Part shown: positions 29,137 through 41,308 of the stretch, piece by piece
Layout of the letters: each line of letters starts with the position of its first letter
How positions within the stretch are numbered: the first letter of the stretch is position 1
NCBI GenBank assembly: GCA_945643635.1
Contig: CALZFC010000043.1
Location: 2,376,501 to 2,440,500 of the forward strand
Reading direction: 5' to 3'
DNA: 64,000 bases
DNA from: Allodiplogaster sudhausi
Lineage: Eukaryota; Nematoda; Chromadorea; Rhabditida; Diplogasteridae
Made by a program: the position numbers and the translations under genes
The notes under the pieces: generated by a model
What the model was told of the DNA's origin: nothing
The model's input: the letters and a program-made list of their open reading frames with translations, nothing else
The model's database searches: none

Positions 29137-32100
29137 ATGCAATCTTCCTACCAAGCGTCCCTGCCATCCACGGTCAGTCCTGGATGGAACGACCCGCCGA
29201 CATCTCTTGGGGGTACCATTTTATTTGAATTTAAAACACACTCAGCTCAGTACGTGAACTGACAATGTCACTGGCTATAGTGGTTTTCTCCGTTTAATGC
29301 GATTTCATTGAACTTGTGTTGAACAATGAGTTAGTTAGCTTTAGCTGGTGCGGCGACCTTATCGACTGGCGGTCTCCGACTTAATCGGCATAAGCGACTT
29401 GTTGATCCTTCAATTTCGGTTAGAAGCTTTATCATTTACGTGTATCATTACGGCGTGCCCGTAAATCTGTTCTAAGCATTCCTTTATCATGTAATGGAAA
29501 CATTTGTCAGGGCTCCGGAATTTCGGTTGGCTCTCATTACGGCACGTCTCCATATGGTTCTTCTCAACAGTCGCCTTATCACCAGGTTTCAATTGCTCGG
29601 TCTCAGCTCCTTTAAACAAATTTATTAATTGATTTAATTTATCATTTTGGTGTTCTCGTCTTGTGGAGGTTTTCATTTCCTAATTTGAAGGGTAATATGA
29701 CTCCTTCAATGGGCGCGCCTGGCCAACCACCACCCTATCACGTTTCTCCAGCTGCCCCTGCTTTCCAACAGGCTCATCACGCCTTCCAGGTTTGTCAAAC
29801 CTTTACTTGTAAAAAATAATTTTAGTAGTAATCTTCGATGAATGAATTATTTTGCATGCCCCGTTTCAAATTCATTCTTTTCTTTATCAACTCACTGCAC
29901 TCTATCATCTGATCTGCCTCATTATTGTCTATCATTAATATTGTATGCTGCCCAGAGCTCTATATAATGGGAGAGAGAGAGAGAGATTCGAACGGAGCAT
30001 GAGTAAAAAGAGGAGAAGTGAGAATGAAGGAAAAGTAACCAGACAACTTCATTTTCTCATTGGCAACGGCCGCTTGCTTTTCCTGGCTGCGTGCCAATTT
30101 GTTGCCATGCCATCCACGAGGAGCGCCTTCCCCAGCATCCTTCAGGAGAGTGGACCGCCCTCCCCATAACGGGCTCATTCCACTTCTCATTCTTATCCTG
30201 GAGACATTCATCATCCAATATGACCTTTTTAGACTGAGTCATGGGTTTATTGAGGAAATTATTCTAAAAACACCTTTTTTTGGCGCCTAGCACCTTATCT
30301 CGCCGTACAAAAATTTTTTTAGCTCGGGAAGTTTTGACCCCCCATTAGAATTGCATTTGCTTGACCTTCTTATCAGTGGTTATCCTTCCCGTTTTTCCAT
30401 TGGTTGCATGTAAAGATTCGTTTATGTTCACTTTTTTCCCACTAGAATGACAATGATTGTCTAGATCAACGACGATGGATTTGATTGTCCAGATGACTTC
30501 CTTGTTTATATTATGGGTACAAATGACAATTCCCTGCCAACAGAAGGCGACAAAAATTGCAGTGTTTCACGTGAATTAAAAAAGAAGCACACATAAACAA
30601 AGGTTAAGCTTGTCATTTTGTAACTAGTACGCTAATTTAGAATTGGCTGAGAATAGGAATGTTATGAATCTCTTCTTGCTGACAGTGAGTGTCTCGCATT
30701 AGTTGGCCATGCCGGATGAATGTTGCTATCTTATACGCGTAATTAGCCTTGTCTGTATTCGACAACGTCCTCCATTTCAAATCTCCTGAATAGAAATAAA
30801 TTGGCAATAAGAAATGGGCTCTGATACTATTTGTGTCATTTTCCTGTCGCTTTTGCTCTCTGCCTGAAAGTAAGCAATTGGAGTAATGAGTGATTGTGAG
30901 AAGAGCGAGCTGCAGGCTACTTCAATCTTCCCCATCCACTGTTGTTTTTGTATTCTTGGTGCTCGTCTTCGCTGACGTCAATAGGGAAGCTGCAAACACT
31001 TATTCATTCTTGCCGCAGGCAGTAAGTAGTCTATAGATAACTCTTCCTTCGTAACACTTCCAAGCCCTCTTAATGATAGATGCTTGCCATCTCTCCCATT
31101 GGCCCTTTATATCATACAATTATAAAGTTCCCAGCTTCAGCCCACAATTACCTAATTGAATTAAGTAAGAGGGTACGGTAGATGATGGCGGATTATAGAT
31201 TCTTACCGCCATCATCTGTACGGAATGATGCAGTTGGATTTGGATTAGTTAAATCTCTGCTCTGTTTCTTGCGAACAATGGACCTTAATCTCACGTCTCG
31301 AGATGTTTATCACTCCACTGTCACGGGGGAAGAGAAATGTGTTATCTATCTTCGGGTTGTTGAAGCTCTTCAGTGAAGGGTCGTTTGTTTATACAATAGG
31401 GATTTCTTCATTTTTCATCTTCATTCCTATCTGCCTGATATCCTTTTCAAAGGGCAAGTTTATGTTCTTTATCCCACCGATATCATGTAAACAAGGAGCT
31501 ATAACAAAAGAACTGTAGTAGACAGGATTTCTTCTCCCGACAAGCGCTAAGCTTTCTCTGTTTCAAGCCTGTGATCGTGTAGCATTTCTGAAAAAAAATA
31601 TGCTTACCCCCCCCCCCTAACGAACCCCTCTTATAATCCGGAACATATTTTAGGGGGATGGAGTGGGTCTTCCTGAGGCAGTCCGTGTAATCCTTCGGTC
31701 TGTAGAGCCAGAAGATGGAGTATTATCATAAGTGGCATTGTAATGCGTGCCAGCTTCACGTTCCTTTCCCACCCCCGCGTCGTCCAAAAGCAAGGCCGCG
31801 GGCATGGGAGACTCTCACCCGGGCAACCAGCCTATTTGTCCTTCCTCACACAATACATTAATCCATATCCGCTGCCAATTGTACTTTTGCACTTATTCAC
31901 TTAGCATTTCCTTATTTTATCCTTGCAAGAATTTCATCTCTCACGCTCTTTCTCTCTCTCTCTATTGTTTCTTTCTACTTGCCATCTTTTTTTCTTTTGT
32001 TATGTCATGTGATGAAAGTAGAAAAAAGTGTTAGCTGCGAAAGATGTTCAATTATTGAATTTCGTAATTGTTCCTTGAGCCGGAGCAAGCAGCGCCCGTT

Positions 32101-32894
32101 GTTGGAGGCTTCTCTCCACATCATCTCCCTCCTCATCCTCTTCATCCAGTTGGCGCAGTGCCAAACCCTCCAACGGCCCCTCCACAGCCCTTGGTGGCCT
32201 CTACGATGTCTCCGTACGGCGTGAGCCAAGGGAACACGACTGTTGCTCAGATGCCGCAGGTCCCTTCTGTCTTCCACTCCTCGCCCTCCGCTGCTGCCTC
32301 TGCTGACTCTCAGCCTCTCCATCACAACTCCTCCATCTACGAGGCTTTCAATGTTAACGGTTCGCATTTTCTTGTTTTATATCTCGTAAGATAACATCCC
32401 TGCAGTCAGGAATCTAGTGTGGTCACGGGGCTAAATAACGCGTTTACACTACTTCGTAAATTCCGTTACTAACTCATCTTGAAAAGGGGATATGCGATCA
32501 AAATCTGATTTAAAAGAAAAATTACTTTGCAGCAACAAATACGGCACTTGCCCATGCGCATCCCAAGCAATCGGTTGGTTTTTTTTTGTCCATTTCAAAC
32601 TCTTATCCAGAGTTATTGCCTTTGTGTTGTATAATTTTGAGATATGTAATTTGGACGAAGATGACTGACTGTCTATGTAATTTAGAATAACGTGCCTGTG
32701 CAAGCGTGGTCTGGAGGAAGTGGATCGTACGGGGGGCAGGTCAGAGAAATCCTTTGTGCAGAAGCAGAGACATGACTTCATAATTATTTCATAACAAATA
32801 TTATGGAATTGTTGTAACATTTATGGATGAATTTTCTGTTAATTTCGCGTCATATGCTCCACTCTCCCTCTGTCTGTGCCCCTCCTTTTCGCTC

Positions 32895-32930
<36 letters not shown>

Positions 32931-32941
32931 CTTTCTCTCTG

Positions 32942-32973
<32 letters not shown>

Positions 32974-34898
32974 CGCCACCTGGCCAGCAGCCTCATCCCT
33001 CGAGTGGCACCCCACCCACGACGAGTGGTGCAGCCCCGTCGAATCTCGATACTCACTCGCAGCATCTGATCTTCGCTCCCCCCAACGCCGTGGGTACAAA
33101 CCAGACTCGGGCGCCGACCCAGCCCGACCCTGCTTCGTACATGTTGGTTTATTGCTTATTTCATGGTTCTTTAGCATTCGTTTTATGATTGAATCAGCTG
33201 TGGAAGGAGCTGTCTTCTCTTCGTATTGGTTGTAAGCAACGAAGAGGCATTCGATGGGGGGGGGGGGATGGCGGGGAATAAAAGCCTTTGATGAGTTCAA
33301 GTAAAACGTAGTGCGGTAGGGGATTAATGTGCCAAGTATCACGATGGGATATGCTAAAGCGGACATTTTGAATATACAGAACCGTTAAGATGAAGGACTC
33401 GCTTGAAATCGTAATTTCCCTTGTGTATCGGACAGTCTGTACTTTTATATAACGCTGTAGCCTTTAGAATTGCTCACTTTATATTATTATTCAAGAAAAA
33501 TTGCAGTCCTCCAGTAAAAGCGGCCGGCGACGTATCTCTGAATGGCCAGCAACTTGTTCAATTCCTTACGAAGGCAACGTTCCGACTTCCCCAAGTCAGT
33601 ACAATTCACTTTGTTTCCTAATCTGGAAGTCCTTTCATTTGTTTTAGTCGCCTTATAATGTTTTGTCGATCTTTGATATATTTTCTTTCTATATGTCTGC
33701 ATCTGTTACCTCGTTCCTCTCATTCCTTTCACTCCTCTCTCTTCCTCTGTTCTGTCTCCCTCTCCTCTCTCTCCCTCTCCTCTCTCCGTCTCCTCTCTCT
33801 TTTCTCCCTCTCTCCCTCTCGTCTCTCCCTCCTCTCTCCGCTTCTTCTTACTCTACCCCTTTCCTCACTCCTCTTCCAGGCCAAGTGCCAAGGAGTGCAG
33901 CTGCGTCTGGCTGGTCTGCACTCCGCGATGGTTCAGTCTGCCTTCTCCGACCCTTTCATCAAGAAGCTCAACTTTGTTGTGGATGGTACGGAATTTCCTT
34001 CTCCTATTTTTTTTTGCAAATTGGCTTCTTCGAGATACTCTCCTATAATTCTTACCACGGCGCTAATTAAACAAGAAAGAAATCAAGGCGATTATCTTGG
34101 GAATTGCACAAAACTATAGTAATTGGTGTTGTGTTCTTTTCCTGCCCTTTGGATATCTCGTTTTGTTTCTCTCCTTTCTTGATCACGAGACATATTTATC
34201 CTACTAATGCTCTTCGCTTATTGCGTAGCTGAAACGGTGCTTTGAGCGCGTGGAGGAGAGGGCAACAACTTTCCTCTTTTGTTCTCTGTTTGTCATGACG
34301 CTGTCTCGTATTCCTGTTGAGGGAAGTTTCCTTGCTCTCAATGGTCAACAATAGGGCTTTAGACAATCCGTCAAGTCACATGATTGTCTTTTCATTCCGT
34401 AGTGGTTCTTTTTCCATATTTGTGTCAAGCGAATTCAGGAGAGTGAAAGAGAGAAAGAAAAGGATAGGAATGAAACGCCATGCAATGTATTTTGTAAGCA
34501 GCACAAACGAAAGTGGAAATTGAATCCGATTCTACAAATCCTTGAGCCAGATTATCCTCCTTTGGTCCTCTTTTGGATCAGTAGAGTGATGCAGAATCGG
34601 AATGAGTATTCAAGAGTTTATATAATCTTTATATTCTGATGGGAGATTCACTGCAATCTCAAGAAAGGATAGATTAGATGAAAGGAGATGTTTCTTCTTC
34701 GTTCCAGCGATCGACCGTGAGTTGTATGACGATGCCTGGTCGTTCTTTGAGCAGCTCCTAGCTGCCTTCCCTGCCGAGACTGCCTCAGGCAGTGCTGGTT
34801 GGGTTCATGGGGTCAAACTCCTGATCGCGGAACTGAGACGGCCTGCCTCCCGAATTGGGTCTGCCGGGAGGGGAGGGCCTTCTCAACAACAACACTAA
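29137..34898 (+). CDS. SRA1-domain protein with proline-rich linker
   Basis: SRA1/SEC31-type protein. The first exon (ATG 29137) contains PGWNDPPTSLG, matching the GWNDPP signature of SRA1. Downstream exons 29511-29584 and 29691-29789 are Ser/Gly/Tyr/Pro-rich. Exons 32080-32359, 32533-32573, 32686-32739, 32973-33142, 33507-33594, 33880-33985 and 34708-34898 join in phase. They carry a Pro/Gln/His-rich linker and then a helical C-terminal domain, AKCQGVQLRLAGLHS.. to ELYDDAWSFFEQLL.. to WVHGVKLLIAELRRP, which resembles the SRA1 helix bundle (SQWMVGVKRLIAEKRS). It ends SQQQH-TAA. The SRA1 fold also forms the C-terminus of SEC31, but no WD40 or SEC31 core is seen upstream, so SRA1-like is preferred. 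The join of the first exon is not phase-proven, the 29790-32080 gap is long and may hide exons, and the linker is much longer than in human SRA1. Confidence 0.7.
32900..32972. repeat. (CT)n tract ending at SRA1-gene acceptor
   Basis: CT repeat that runs without a break into the acceptor CTCTCTCAG of the exon starting at 32973, so the polypyrimidine tract itself is microsatellite. A poly-G stretch lies at 33256-33266, and another CT block precedes the exon at 33880. Confidence 0.93.
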
Positions 34899-35834
34899 CC
34901 AATTCTTCCTTCGACAGACGTACGGGCTAATTCCTTCCTTTCTTTTCAGTCTGATACGCAGTTATCGTAGTTTAATGGTTTGCTACCAAATTCTCAGCCG
35001 TGTGTTTTCGTGATGTGAGCCAGTTTAGAATATGGAATACAATTTTTGCGGCACTATATTTGTCCCTTACCCGGTCGAGCTGTACCCCACAATCCTCTAT
35101 TCAAATAATGGTTTTATGTGTTTCAATAGAAATTCTTATTTAGCTTTGAGAACTGAAGCAATTTAGGATATAGGAAAACATTATCACGAAGAGTTTTAAG
35201 ATGGCCTATTCGAGTTTATTAGCCAAACGATCTATGTTAACTATATACTCTATTTCTTAGTCAGCTAATGAAATACCAAATTGTATTTACCTTAGATACA
35301 AAATGTTGGTGGCTATCGCAGTGCTCTCTTGATGATTGAGGACAAACTTTATCCCGTCCGTAACATTTGAAATAATGACTGTGATACCTTGGATGACTTG
35401 GCTTTGCTTGGATGCGAAGGAGTAAATTGCATGAGTCAGTGGTCTATACAATTTGCCTTATGTGAATTGTGTGTATATGCATACATTATTTCAGAGCTTC
35501 CATAGATGGTTAAAGAAGATTGTAGTGTTATGTTCGGTTGTGACTCTTTCTGGGTTTGGGTGGTTGTTTTCGCAGAGTTAATTGCAGAAGCTTATTTTTT
35601 AATTGTCTATTTCGCGGAAATTATTGCACCTTTTCGTAGTTGGTTCGTACTTTACTGTTTCTATTCAATGACGCTGTGTGGAAATAAAGCTTGGATATAT
35701 ATGGCTGTGTGTGGAATATTCATTCCAAAGTACAGGCTTTATGGATATCTTCAGTGTCGCATTTTTTTATCCCCATCTGTTTCTCCGTCTCTCTCTCCCT
35801 CTCTTCCTCTCTCCCTCTCACTCTCTCTCTCTCT

Positions 35835-35910
<76 letters not shown>

Positions 35911-35956
35911 CCTCTCTCTCTCTCTTTCTCTTTCTCTCGTCTCTTTCTACTTTTTA
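34899..35956. other. Intergenic region with long CT block
   Basis: About 1 kb. The first part is the SRA1-gene 3' region. A CT/CTTT block fills 35780-35950 and ends at the acceptor of the next gene's first supported exon. The 284-codon + strand frame here is mostly microsatellite. Confidence 0.5.
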
Positions 35957-36866
35957 GTTGCAAGAGATGCACCAGGCACGTCGCCTCCTTCGCAACCTCA
36001 ACTCTCGACATTGGAACCGCCGAGTCTGGGAGATTGGGTACCGTGGCCCGCTTACCGCGCAACAGAAAGCGTTTGTTTTTTTTTCGTTTTCCCATCTTCA
36101 TTGCCTTGCCGAGCTCTCGCTTGTCCTATCATTTCTTTCTATCTTTGTCTGCGATTGTTCTCGTGAGATATATTTCTCACCCTCTCATTTTTCCTCTTGT
36201 GCCTATCTCTACCTACCTCCCACCTCCTCTCGCGCTCTCTGTCTCTTCTCCACGCTTTCTCTCTCTCCTCTCTCTCTCTCTCTTCTTCTCTTTCTCTCTC
36301 CTCTCTCTCCCCTCTCCTCTCTCTCTCTCTCTTTCGCTCACTCAATATAACTCTAACTAACCCTCATTGCAGAACAGGCCGGCCAGATTACGCCGTCCGT
36401 CCAGAGGCGGTGTCTGTGTTGCGTGAGCGGTTTGCACGGGAGATAAGTGTGATGCAGATGCTTACTCGTCCGTACATTGATGAGGTTATTGTTTTACTTT
36501 GTTGTTACTTTGTGAGATATTAAGTATTTCCCGTCTTCCTTTTTAAATCCTTTAATTTGTAATCTGTCGCTGTGCCTCCAGAAAGCGGAGTCTGCTTTCT
36601 TTGCAATGAGGGGAGTGTCTTCACTGGATGAACTGCTAGAGAACGAGCGCCTCCAGAAGGAGGCAGCCAGAATGCCAGGGAAGGTAGGCAGTGAAGCTAG
36701 GGTGATTCTTGCGATGACATGATATATGAATACCCTTTCTTTGCAGCCTCGCGAGCTGACCCGCTTTGCACTGCAGAATAAGGCAAACATTGGTAACTCA
36801 CTGCACTCGCATACCACTCTCGAGGAGAGCCTCGCCAGTCTCTCCACTCGCAGCCGATGGGATTGA
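35957..36866 (+). CDS. Uncharacterised charged helical protein
   Basis: Four exons join in phase. They read LQEMHQARRLLRNLNSRHW.. to YRGPLTAQQK (35957-36072), TGRPDYAVRPEAVSVLRERF.. (36372-36483), AESAFFAMRGVSSLDELLEN.. (~36583-36683) and PRELTRFALQNKANIGNSLH.., ending STRSRWD-TGA. About 150 residues, rich in Arg, Glu and Leu and probably alpha-helical, with no signal peptide or membrane segment. The 5' end is missing, since the first supported exon has no good ATG and is preceded by a CT tract. I do not recognise a family. AATAAA at ~37048 is a plausible poly(A) signal, and the next gene converges on it. Confidence 0.6.
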
Positions 36867-37167
36867 AGTCACTGTCTTCGATGCCTTCCCAATTTGATAT
36901 TGTTTCTTCCTTCTCCTTGTAGGTAGTCGAACGTTTTCATACTATTTTAAAATGTGCAAATAGGTTTCCATTAAGGAATTTCAGCCGTTGAAAGTTGCTC
37001 GGGTATACTCTTTTTTGAATATCTCTTGTTTTTTGCCCATCGTTATGAATAAAGTATACAGCTTTTCATGACGTCATGTCAGCTCATTAAGGAGAGAAAT
37101 TTTATCAGATTTGTACATTAGTTTTATTTACAATGCCGGGACGATCCCAATTAGAAATGCGTTAGGA

Positions 37168-37663
37168 TCATAGGGTCCTTCTTCTTGAGCATCTCTTCCC
37201 ATGAGGGTTCACAGCAACATGTTCCACAGGCATCCTGTAGGCTGAAGAGAGGCAGATTGTGGAGAGCGGCCAAAAGTGAACGAGTAACCTCTTGTCCACG
37301 ACGCGGCAGACCTGCCTGCCGCGTTGCATGCTGCGGGCCGCGCACTCTGCCGTGTCCACTGCGTAGCACACGAACTTTGGCACGCGGAACAGGGCCGGCT
37401 TGCGCACGCAGCGGGGGAAGGTGTACACGTACGCAGTGGCTGCTCTGCCTGCTGGAGGAGCGAGTTAGAAGGAGAGAGAGAGAGAGAGAGAGAGTTGTTA
37501 GAGAATAAAGACTCGAAAAAGAGTTAGAGCGAAACAATGAAATGGTTGAACCGTGTTGTTCATCATAAATTGCTTTGGCATCTTCGTGGTCGCGACTGAG
37601 CCAGTCGCCGTGGCAGACCGCGAAGCAGAGAACGGCCACGCCAATCAGCCGAGTCCTGGCCAT
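37168..37663 (-). CDS. Small secreted cysteine-containing protein
   Basis: Three exons (37663-37552, 37451-37289, 37234-37168) give 113 residues. The start MARTRLIGVAVLCFAVCHG is a clear signal peptide, with cleavage likely after the Gly or a neighbour. The mature chain starts DWLSRDHEDAKAIYDEQH and has a basic core with six cysteines (FPRCVRKP, FVCYAV, AECAARS, QVCRVV, GKRCSRRR..). Joins are in phase (G|CA and AG|G). A (GA)n tract sits in the first intron, a CT tract on the coding strand. I do not recognise the family. It could be an extracellular peptide, matrix component or defence-type protein, and nothing here decides. It is the first of four minus-strand genes for secreted or low-complexity proteins. 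Confidence 0.75.
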
Positions 37664-38391
37664 TCTTCCCTACTTGTATGAGTTGACATGCAAATGCGCT
37701 TCAACCCGTATATTTACGCGAAGAATATTATATTAACAACAGACGAATGATGGAAATGTATACATAATAAACTCTGATCGGCGAGGCGCAGCTCAAATGT
37801 CTCGGAATGGAAAGAAGCGTGTCTGGACCGGCCTTTCTTTCCTTTTATTCTCACGTCATGTTTCCGTTTCCGCCCTATGGACCCGTATAAATTCTAAGCA
37901 TTCTAGCCATTCTCTCTCTATCTCTCTCTCTCTCTCTCTGTCTCTCTCTGTCTCTCTCTCTCTCTCGCTCTCTCTCTCTCCGTTCCGCTCTCTCTCGCTC
38001 TCTTTCTCTCTCCCTCCATCCCTCTCTCGCTCTCTTCAACAAAATGACGCAATTTAATAATGAACTCTCAATTAAACTTTTCGTTAATCGGTATCTCTAT
38101 TTTGAAAATTGACTTATTCGTAGCAGCTAAAATATTGAAAATCGTGCATTTTACTGATTTGGATCGCCGAAGGTCTTCAAGCTTGCTTCTTTATAATATA
38201 CATATGTATTTGCACTCTTTCAAACAACTTTATTTCCTACTTCCTGGACAAATATGGCAATGAAATTATATGCAGGTGCGACCTAGGTTGTGCACCTTTT
38301 TTGATGACCCTGAATCGCTTTTTTTTCTCTTTTTTTTCTCTCTTAAAAATTACGTCTATCAAAACGTTGTGCTACTGGCAATAACAGTCTG
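37664..38391. other. Intergenic spacer with CT microsatellite
   Basis: About 730 bp. A CT block with TG and CG interruptions spans 37913-38036. No gene seen. Confidence 0.55.
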
Positions 38392-38995
38392 TCATTGCTG
38401 CTGGAGTTGATTGTAGCCGCCGTAGTTGTTGTTTCCAAAGTTGTCTTGAAATCCTCCGTTGTTCATGGCACCAAAGTTGTTTCCACCGTCGTTACCGTAA
38501 CCTCCTCCGTTGGCTCCTCCATATCCTCCTCCGTTGTTCCCGTATCCAGTGGCTGCTTGTTGACAGCAGGGAGACTGCGCGTTGCCTGGCAGAGCACAGC
38601 AAGTCGGGTCGTACCAGCCATTCGTTGGCTGCCCAGTCGTTGCCTTAAAAAGTCTGAATTATTCAGAATAATTGAGCTTTATTGGGTATTATAGCTTCCT
38701 TCACCACCTGAGTTATAATTTTTTTATATTAAAAAACTTATACCCAATAAATAATAAATCATTAAATCTGACAGCAGGCTGGCAGCAATCGTATCCCGTG
38801 TTCGTAGAGAGCGGATTGTAGTACGCTGTGTTCTTCGAGTAAACTCCCGAATTATCATTGAGCGGCAAGTTTAAACCGTTTCCATAGATCGAATTGTCGT
38901 TGCCAGAATTGCCATATCCAGAGCTCCCAGCATTTCCGTAGCCATTCCATTGCGAGTAGCCATTGGCAGGAGCAGAATACATGGATCCTCCGTCT

Positions 38996-39031
<36 letters not shown>

Positions 39032-39224
39032 CTGAGAGAGAGACTAAGAGAGAGACTGAGAGAGAGAAACCGAGCAAAGATAAATCCTCCAGACTTTGAG
39101 CCGTGCTATTAATTGCGAGTGCTAACTGTAGGAAGTAGCCGCATAGCTGGGTGCTGGTGATACGAATCCGGTTGTTGGGTAGAAGAGCGGAGAGTATATC
39201 AGTGACGGCGCTGTTACCACTGCA
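38392..39224 (-). CDS. Gly/Asn-rich low-complexity protein with CC pairs
   Basis: Three exons can be joined. The first (from ~39219) reads TAPSLIYSPLFYPTTGF..APSYAATSY. The second follows a CT-tract acceptor near 38997 and reads MYSAPANGYSQWNGYGNAGS.. with TGYDCCQPAV. The last holds NGWYDPTCCALPGNAQSPCC and then a Gly/Asn run of the type GGGYGGANGGGYGN, ending YNQLQQQ-TGA (38392-38394). Paired cysteines in a Gly/Asn/Tyr-rich background suggest a disulfide-linked extracellular structural protein, but the 5' exon with any signal peptide was not found. The next gene upstream has a similar bias (Gly/Tyr/Gln plus a cysteine-containing tail), so the two may be related or even one longer gene. Family unknown. 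Confidence 0.6.
39001..39066. repeat. (GA)n tract at acceptor of Gly/Asn-rich gene
   Basis: GA run with ACT interruptions. On the coding (minus) strand it is CT and abuts the CTCTCTCAG acceptor. Confidence 0.92.
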
Positions 39225-39692
39225 ATAAAACTATATTATTTTCAGAAAAACTGTTCCAAATATATGAGTGCAAACACTCTATTCTCATTACTTTCTTTTG
39301 TCTGTTTCCTTCCTCTTTATTTTGCTCGACGCCTTTGTTATCCTCTTTAATTCTGTGTTTACCGTCTATTGTCTCAAACACAGCCGGTCGGAAATATTTC
39401 TTGCGAAGTTGAAATATTTCATGAAATCATCTGTTTATCTACTTGGTTATCAGGATTCCAGAGTGAGTCTAAGTGAGGTAAGTACTGTTTGCAGTTCTTA
39501 TGATGAGATTGTACAGAAATGGCAGTTCGTTTGGCTTGTACTTCTTGTCGAAAAGAGAAACAGCCACTCAAAGAAGAGAGTGGGAGATATGAATGGCGGC
39601 AGTATCATGGAGATGAAATCTATATATGTAGATGCTTAGATGGGGAAGAAGGGCAGGAGAGTGGGAGAAGGGAGTAAGAAGAGGAGGCAATT

Positions 39693-40422
39693 CTAACGAC
39701 CGGCGCAGCTGTTGCAGGAGGAGGTCTTGCCAGCAGCGTATCCTGTAATCCATTTAGAAATGTTATTTGGAACTATCGATTGTTCAATGGTTGATGGTTA
39801 AAAGATTTATATGTATGCAAAAAAATGAACTCAGTTTAAAAGTCTATTATATATGTGTCAACGATAGAACAAGAGAATGCTTACCAGTGGAAGCCTGGCC
39901 ATAGCCGGAGTACCCTCCCGTGGCTGGCTGGCTGTATGCTGCACCGTATCCTGCCTGTCCATATCCCGCCTGTCCAGCCCCCGCCTGTCCGTATCCACTG
40001 CGCTGGTCAAAGGCCTGTCCATAGCCGGCCTGTCCGTACCCAGTCTGCCCATATCCAGCCTGCCCATAGGCACCCGCCTGTTGTCCGTATCCTTGCTGTT
40101 GGGTGCTTCCTTGGGTGTAGTATGGAGACGATCCGGCAGTCTGGCCATATCCTGCCTGACCGTATCCGACCTGCCCTTGTCCAGCCTGACCGTATCCGGC
40201 CTGCCCGCCTTGGGCGTAGCCAGTGTTTCCGCCGGCTCCTCCCTGCATGGATGGCGTGGGCGGGGGCGGCGAAGGGGCGCCGCCGATAGACTGGAAGAAG
40301 GGCGCGTTGAGTGCCTGCGTCTCCGAGATGCGAGAGGGGTCGGTGTAGCGGTCGCCCTGGTAGTCAGGCAGGTAGCCAGGCTGCGAAGAGGAAGACGGCG
40401 AGCCCGCTCCTGCTCCGCTCTG
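39693..40422 (-). CDS. GYGQ-repeat low-complexity protein
   Basis: A large exon (40422-39885) and a last exon (39742-39693) join in phase. The large exon starts [14 protein letters not shown], continues with a motif block [20 protein letters not shown] then TQALNAPF, a PSPPPPTPS linker, and about 110 residues of [12 protein letters not shown] repeats. The chain ends [19 protein letters not shown]. The repeat resembles prion-like Tyr/Gly/Gln regions of FUS/EWS proteins, but no RNA-binding domain is seen. The motif block is shared with the neighbouring gene at 41309-42589 (16 of 29 aligned residues identical by eye), which argues for a lineage-specific family. The 5' exon is missing. Alternatives: a secreted adhesive or matrix protein, or a nuclear condensate-type protein. 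The neighbourhood favours the former. Confidence 0.68.
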
Positions 40423-40570
40423 CTGAGCACCTCAAGATGTCCGCCTGCTTGGTGCTCGTCTACTTCAATTTACAAGCAAGGCTGCATACACAGAGAAACC
40501 AGAAGGCATACATATGTATGTACAGTTGCATGTTGAAATAAAACAAAAGAAAGGCAATAAAAGTGATTTT

Positions 40571-40611
40571 GTTATATGTATGTATGTATGTACATATGTA
40601 CATACATGGGT
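40571..40611. repeat. Palindromic TATG/CATA tetranucleotide repeat
   Basis: TATGTATGTATGTATG followed by TACATATGTACATACATG: a tetranucleotide tract that turns into its own complement and could form a hairpin. Confidence 0.8.
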
Positions 40612-40855
40612 GCATGCCAGATTCATTAGATTACGAAGAGCTGCAAGGCATATTAAGCATGCATATTGATAGACAATCAATTCTTTCTGATCTTTTAGAT
40701 AAATTGGAGTTATGATGACTCAACATTCCGACTTTGATCCGGAAGCGTGAGACCACTTAACAAGGTGTATCTTGTCTCCGACAAGTGTCTTCTCGCTCCC
40801 TACAGCAACCTGTGACAGCGGAACACGATATCGAGAGAGAAGAGAGGTTATCGAG

Positions 40856-40952
40856 GAGAAGAGAGAGAAAAAGAGAGAGAAGACAGAGAACAGAGCGAGA
40901 GAGAGAGAGAGAGTGAGAGAGAGAAAGAGAAAGAGATAGAGAAGACAGAGAA

Positions 40953-40983
<31 letters not shown>

Positions 40984-41016
40984 GGAGAGAGAGAAGACAG
41001 AGAACAGAGAGAGGTA
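40856..41016. repeat. (GA)n block with repeated ACAGAGAACAGAG units
   Basis: Impure GA microsatellite in which AGACAGAGAACAGAG recurs at about 40881, 40941 and 40993. It lies between the GYGQ gene and the next minus-strand gene. Confidence 0.85.
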
Positions 41017-41308
41017 TACGAAATACCGCGAGGCGAAAAAAAAAGAGTCCTTGTTTGCTGTTGCACCTCTTCACTTTTTTCGTGTGTTCTTTACGGAACT
41101 TCCTTTCAGTAGTCACATTCATTTGTGATGTTCAACAAAGAAAGCGGATGCAGTGAGTTTGTTATTTGCACGCGTCGCAACGATCGAGTAACAAGCAATC
41201 AATAATAGACACAATAAATACAGTTAACATTTGGAACACCGGTATCCATGCAGTATAGTTGTTAGTATGATAAACAGATGAACGTCATTTATAGATTACA
41301 AAGGAAGT

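Noticed and set aside
29960..30290. Frames on both strands near 30.1 kb as an exon of the SRA1 gene
   Set aside because: Open on both strands, no phase-compatible splice sites found, and no resemblance to the family.
35506..36360. 284-codon + strand open frame
   Set aside because: Most of it is Ser-Leu from CT microsatellite. A shorter exon in another frame joins in phase to a real gene.
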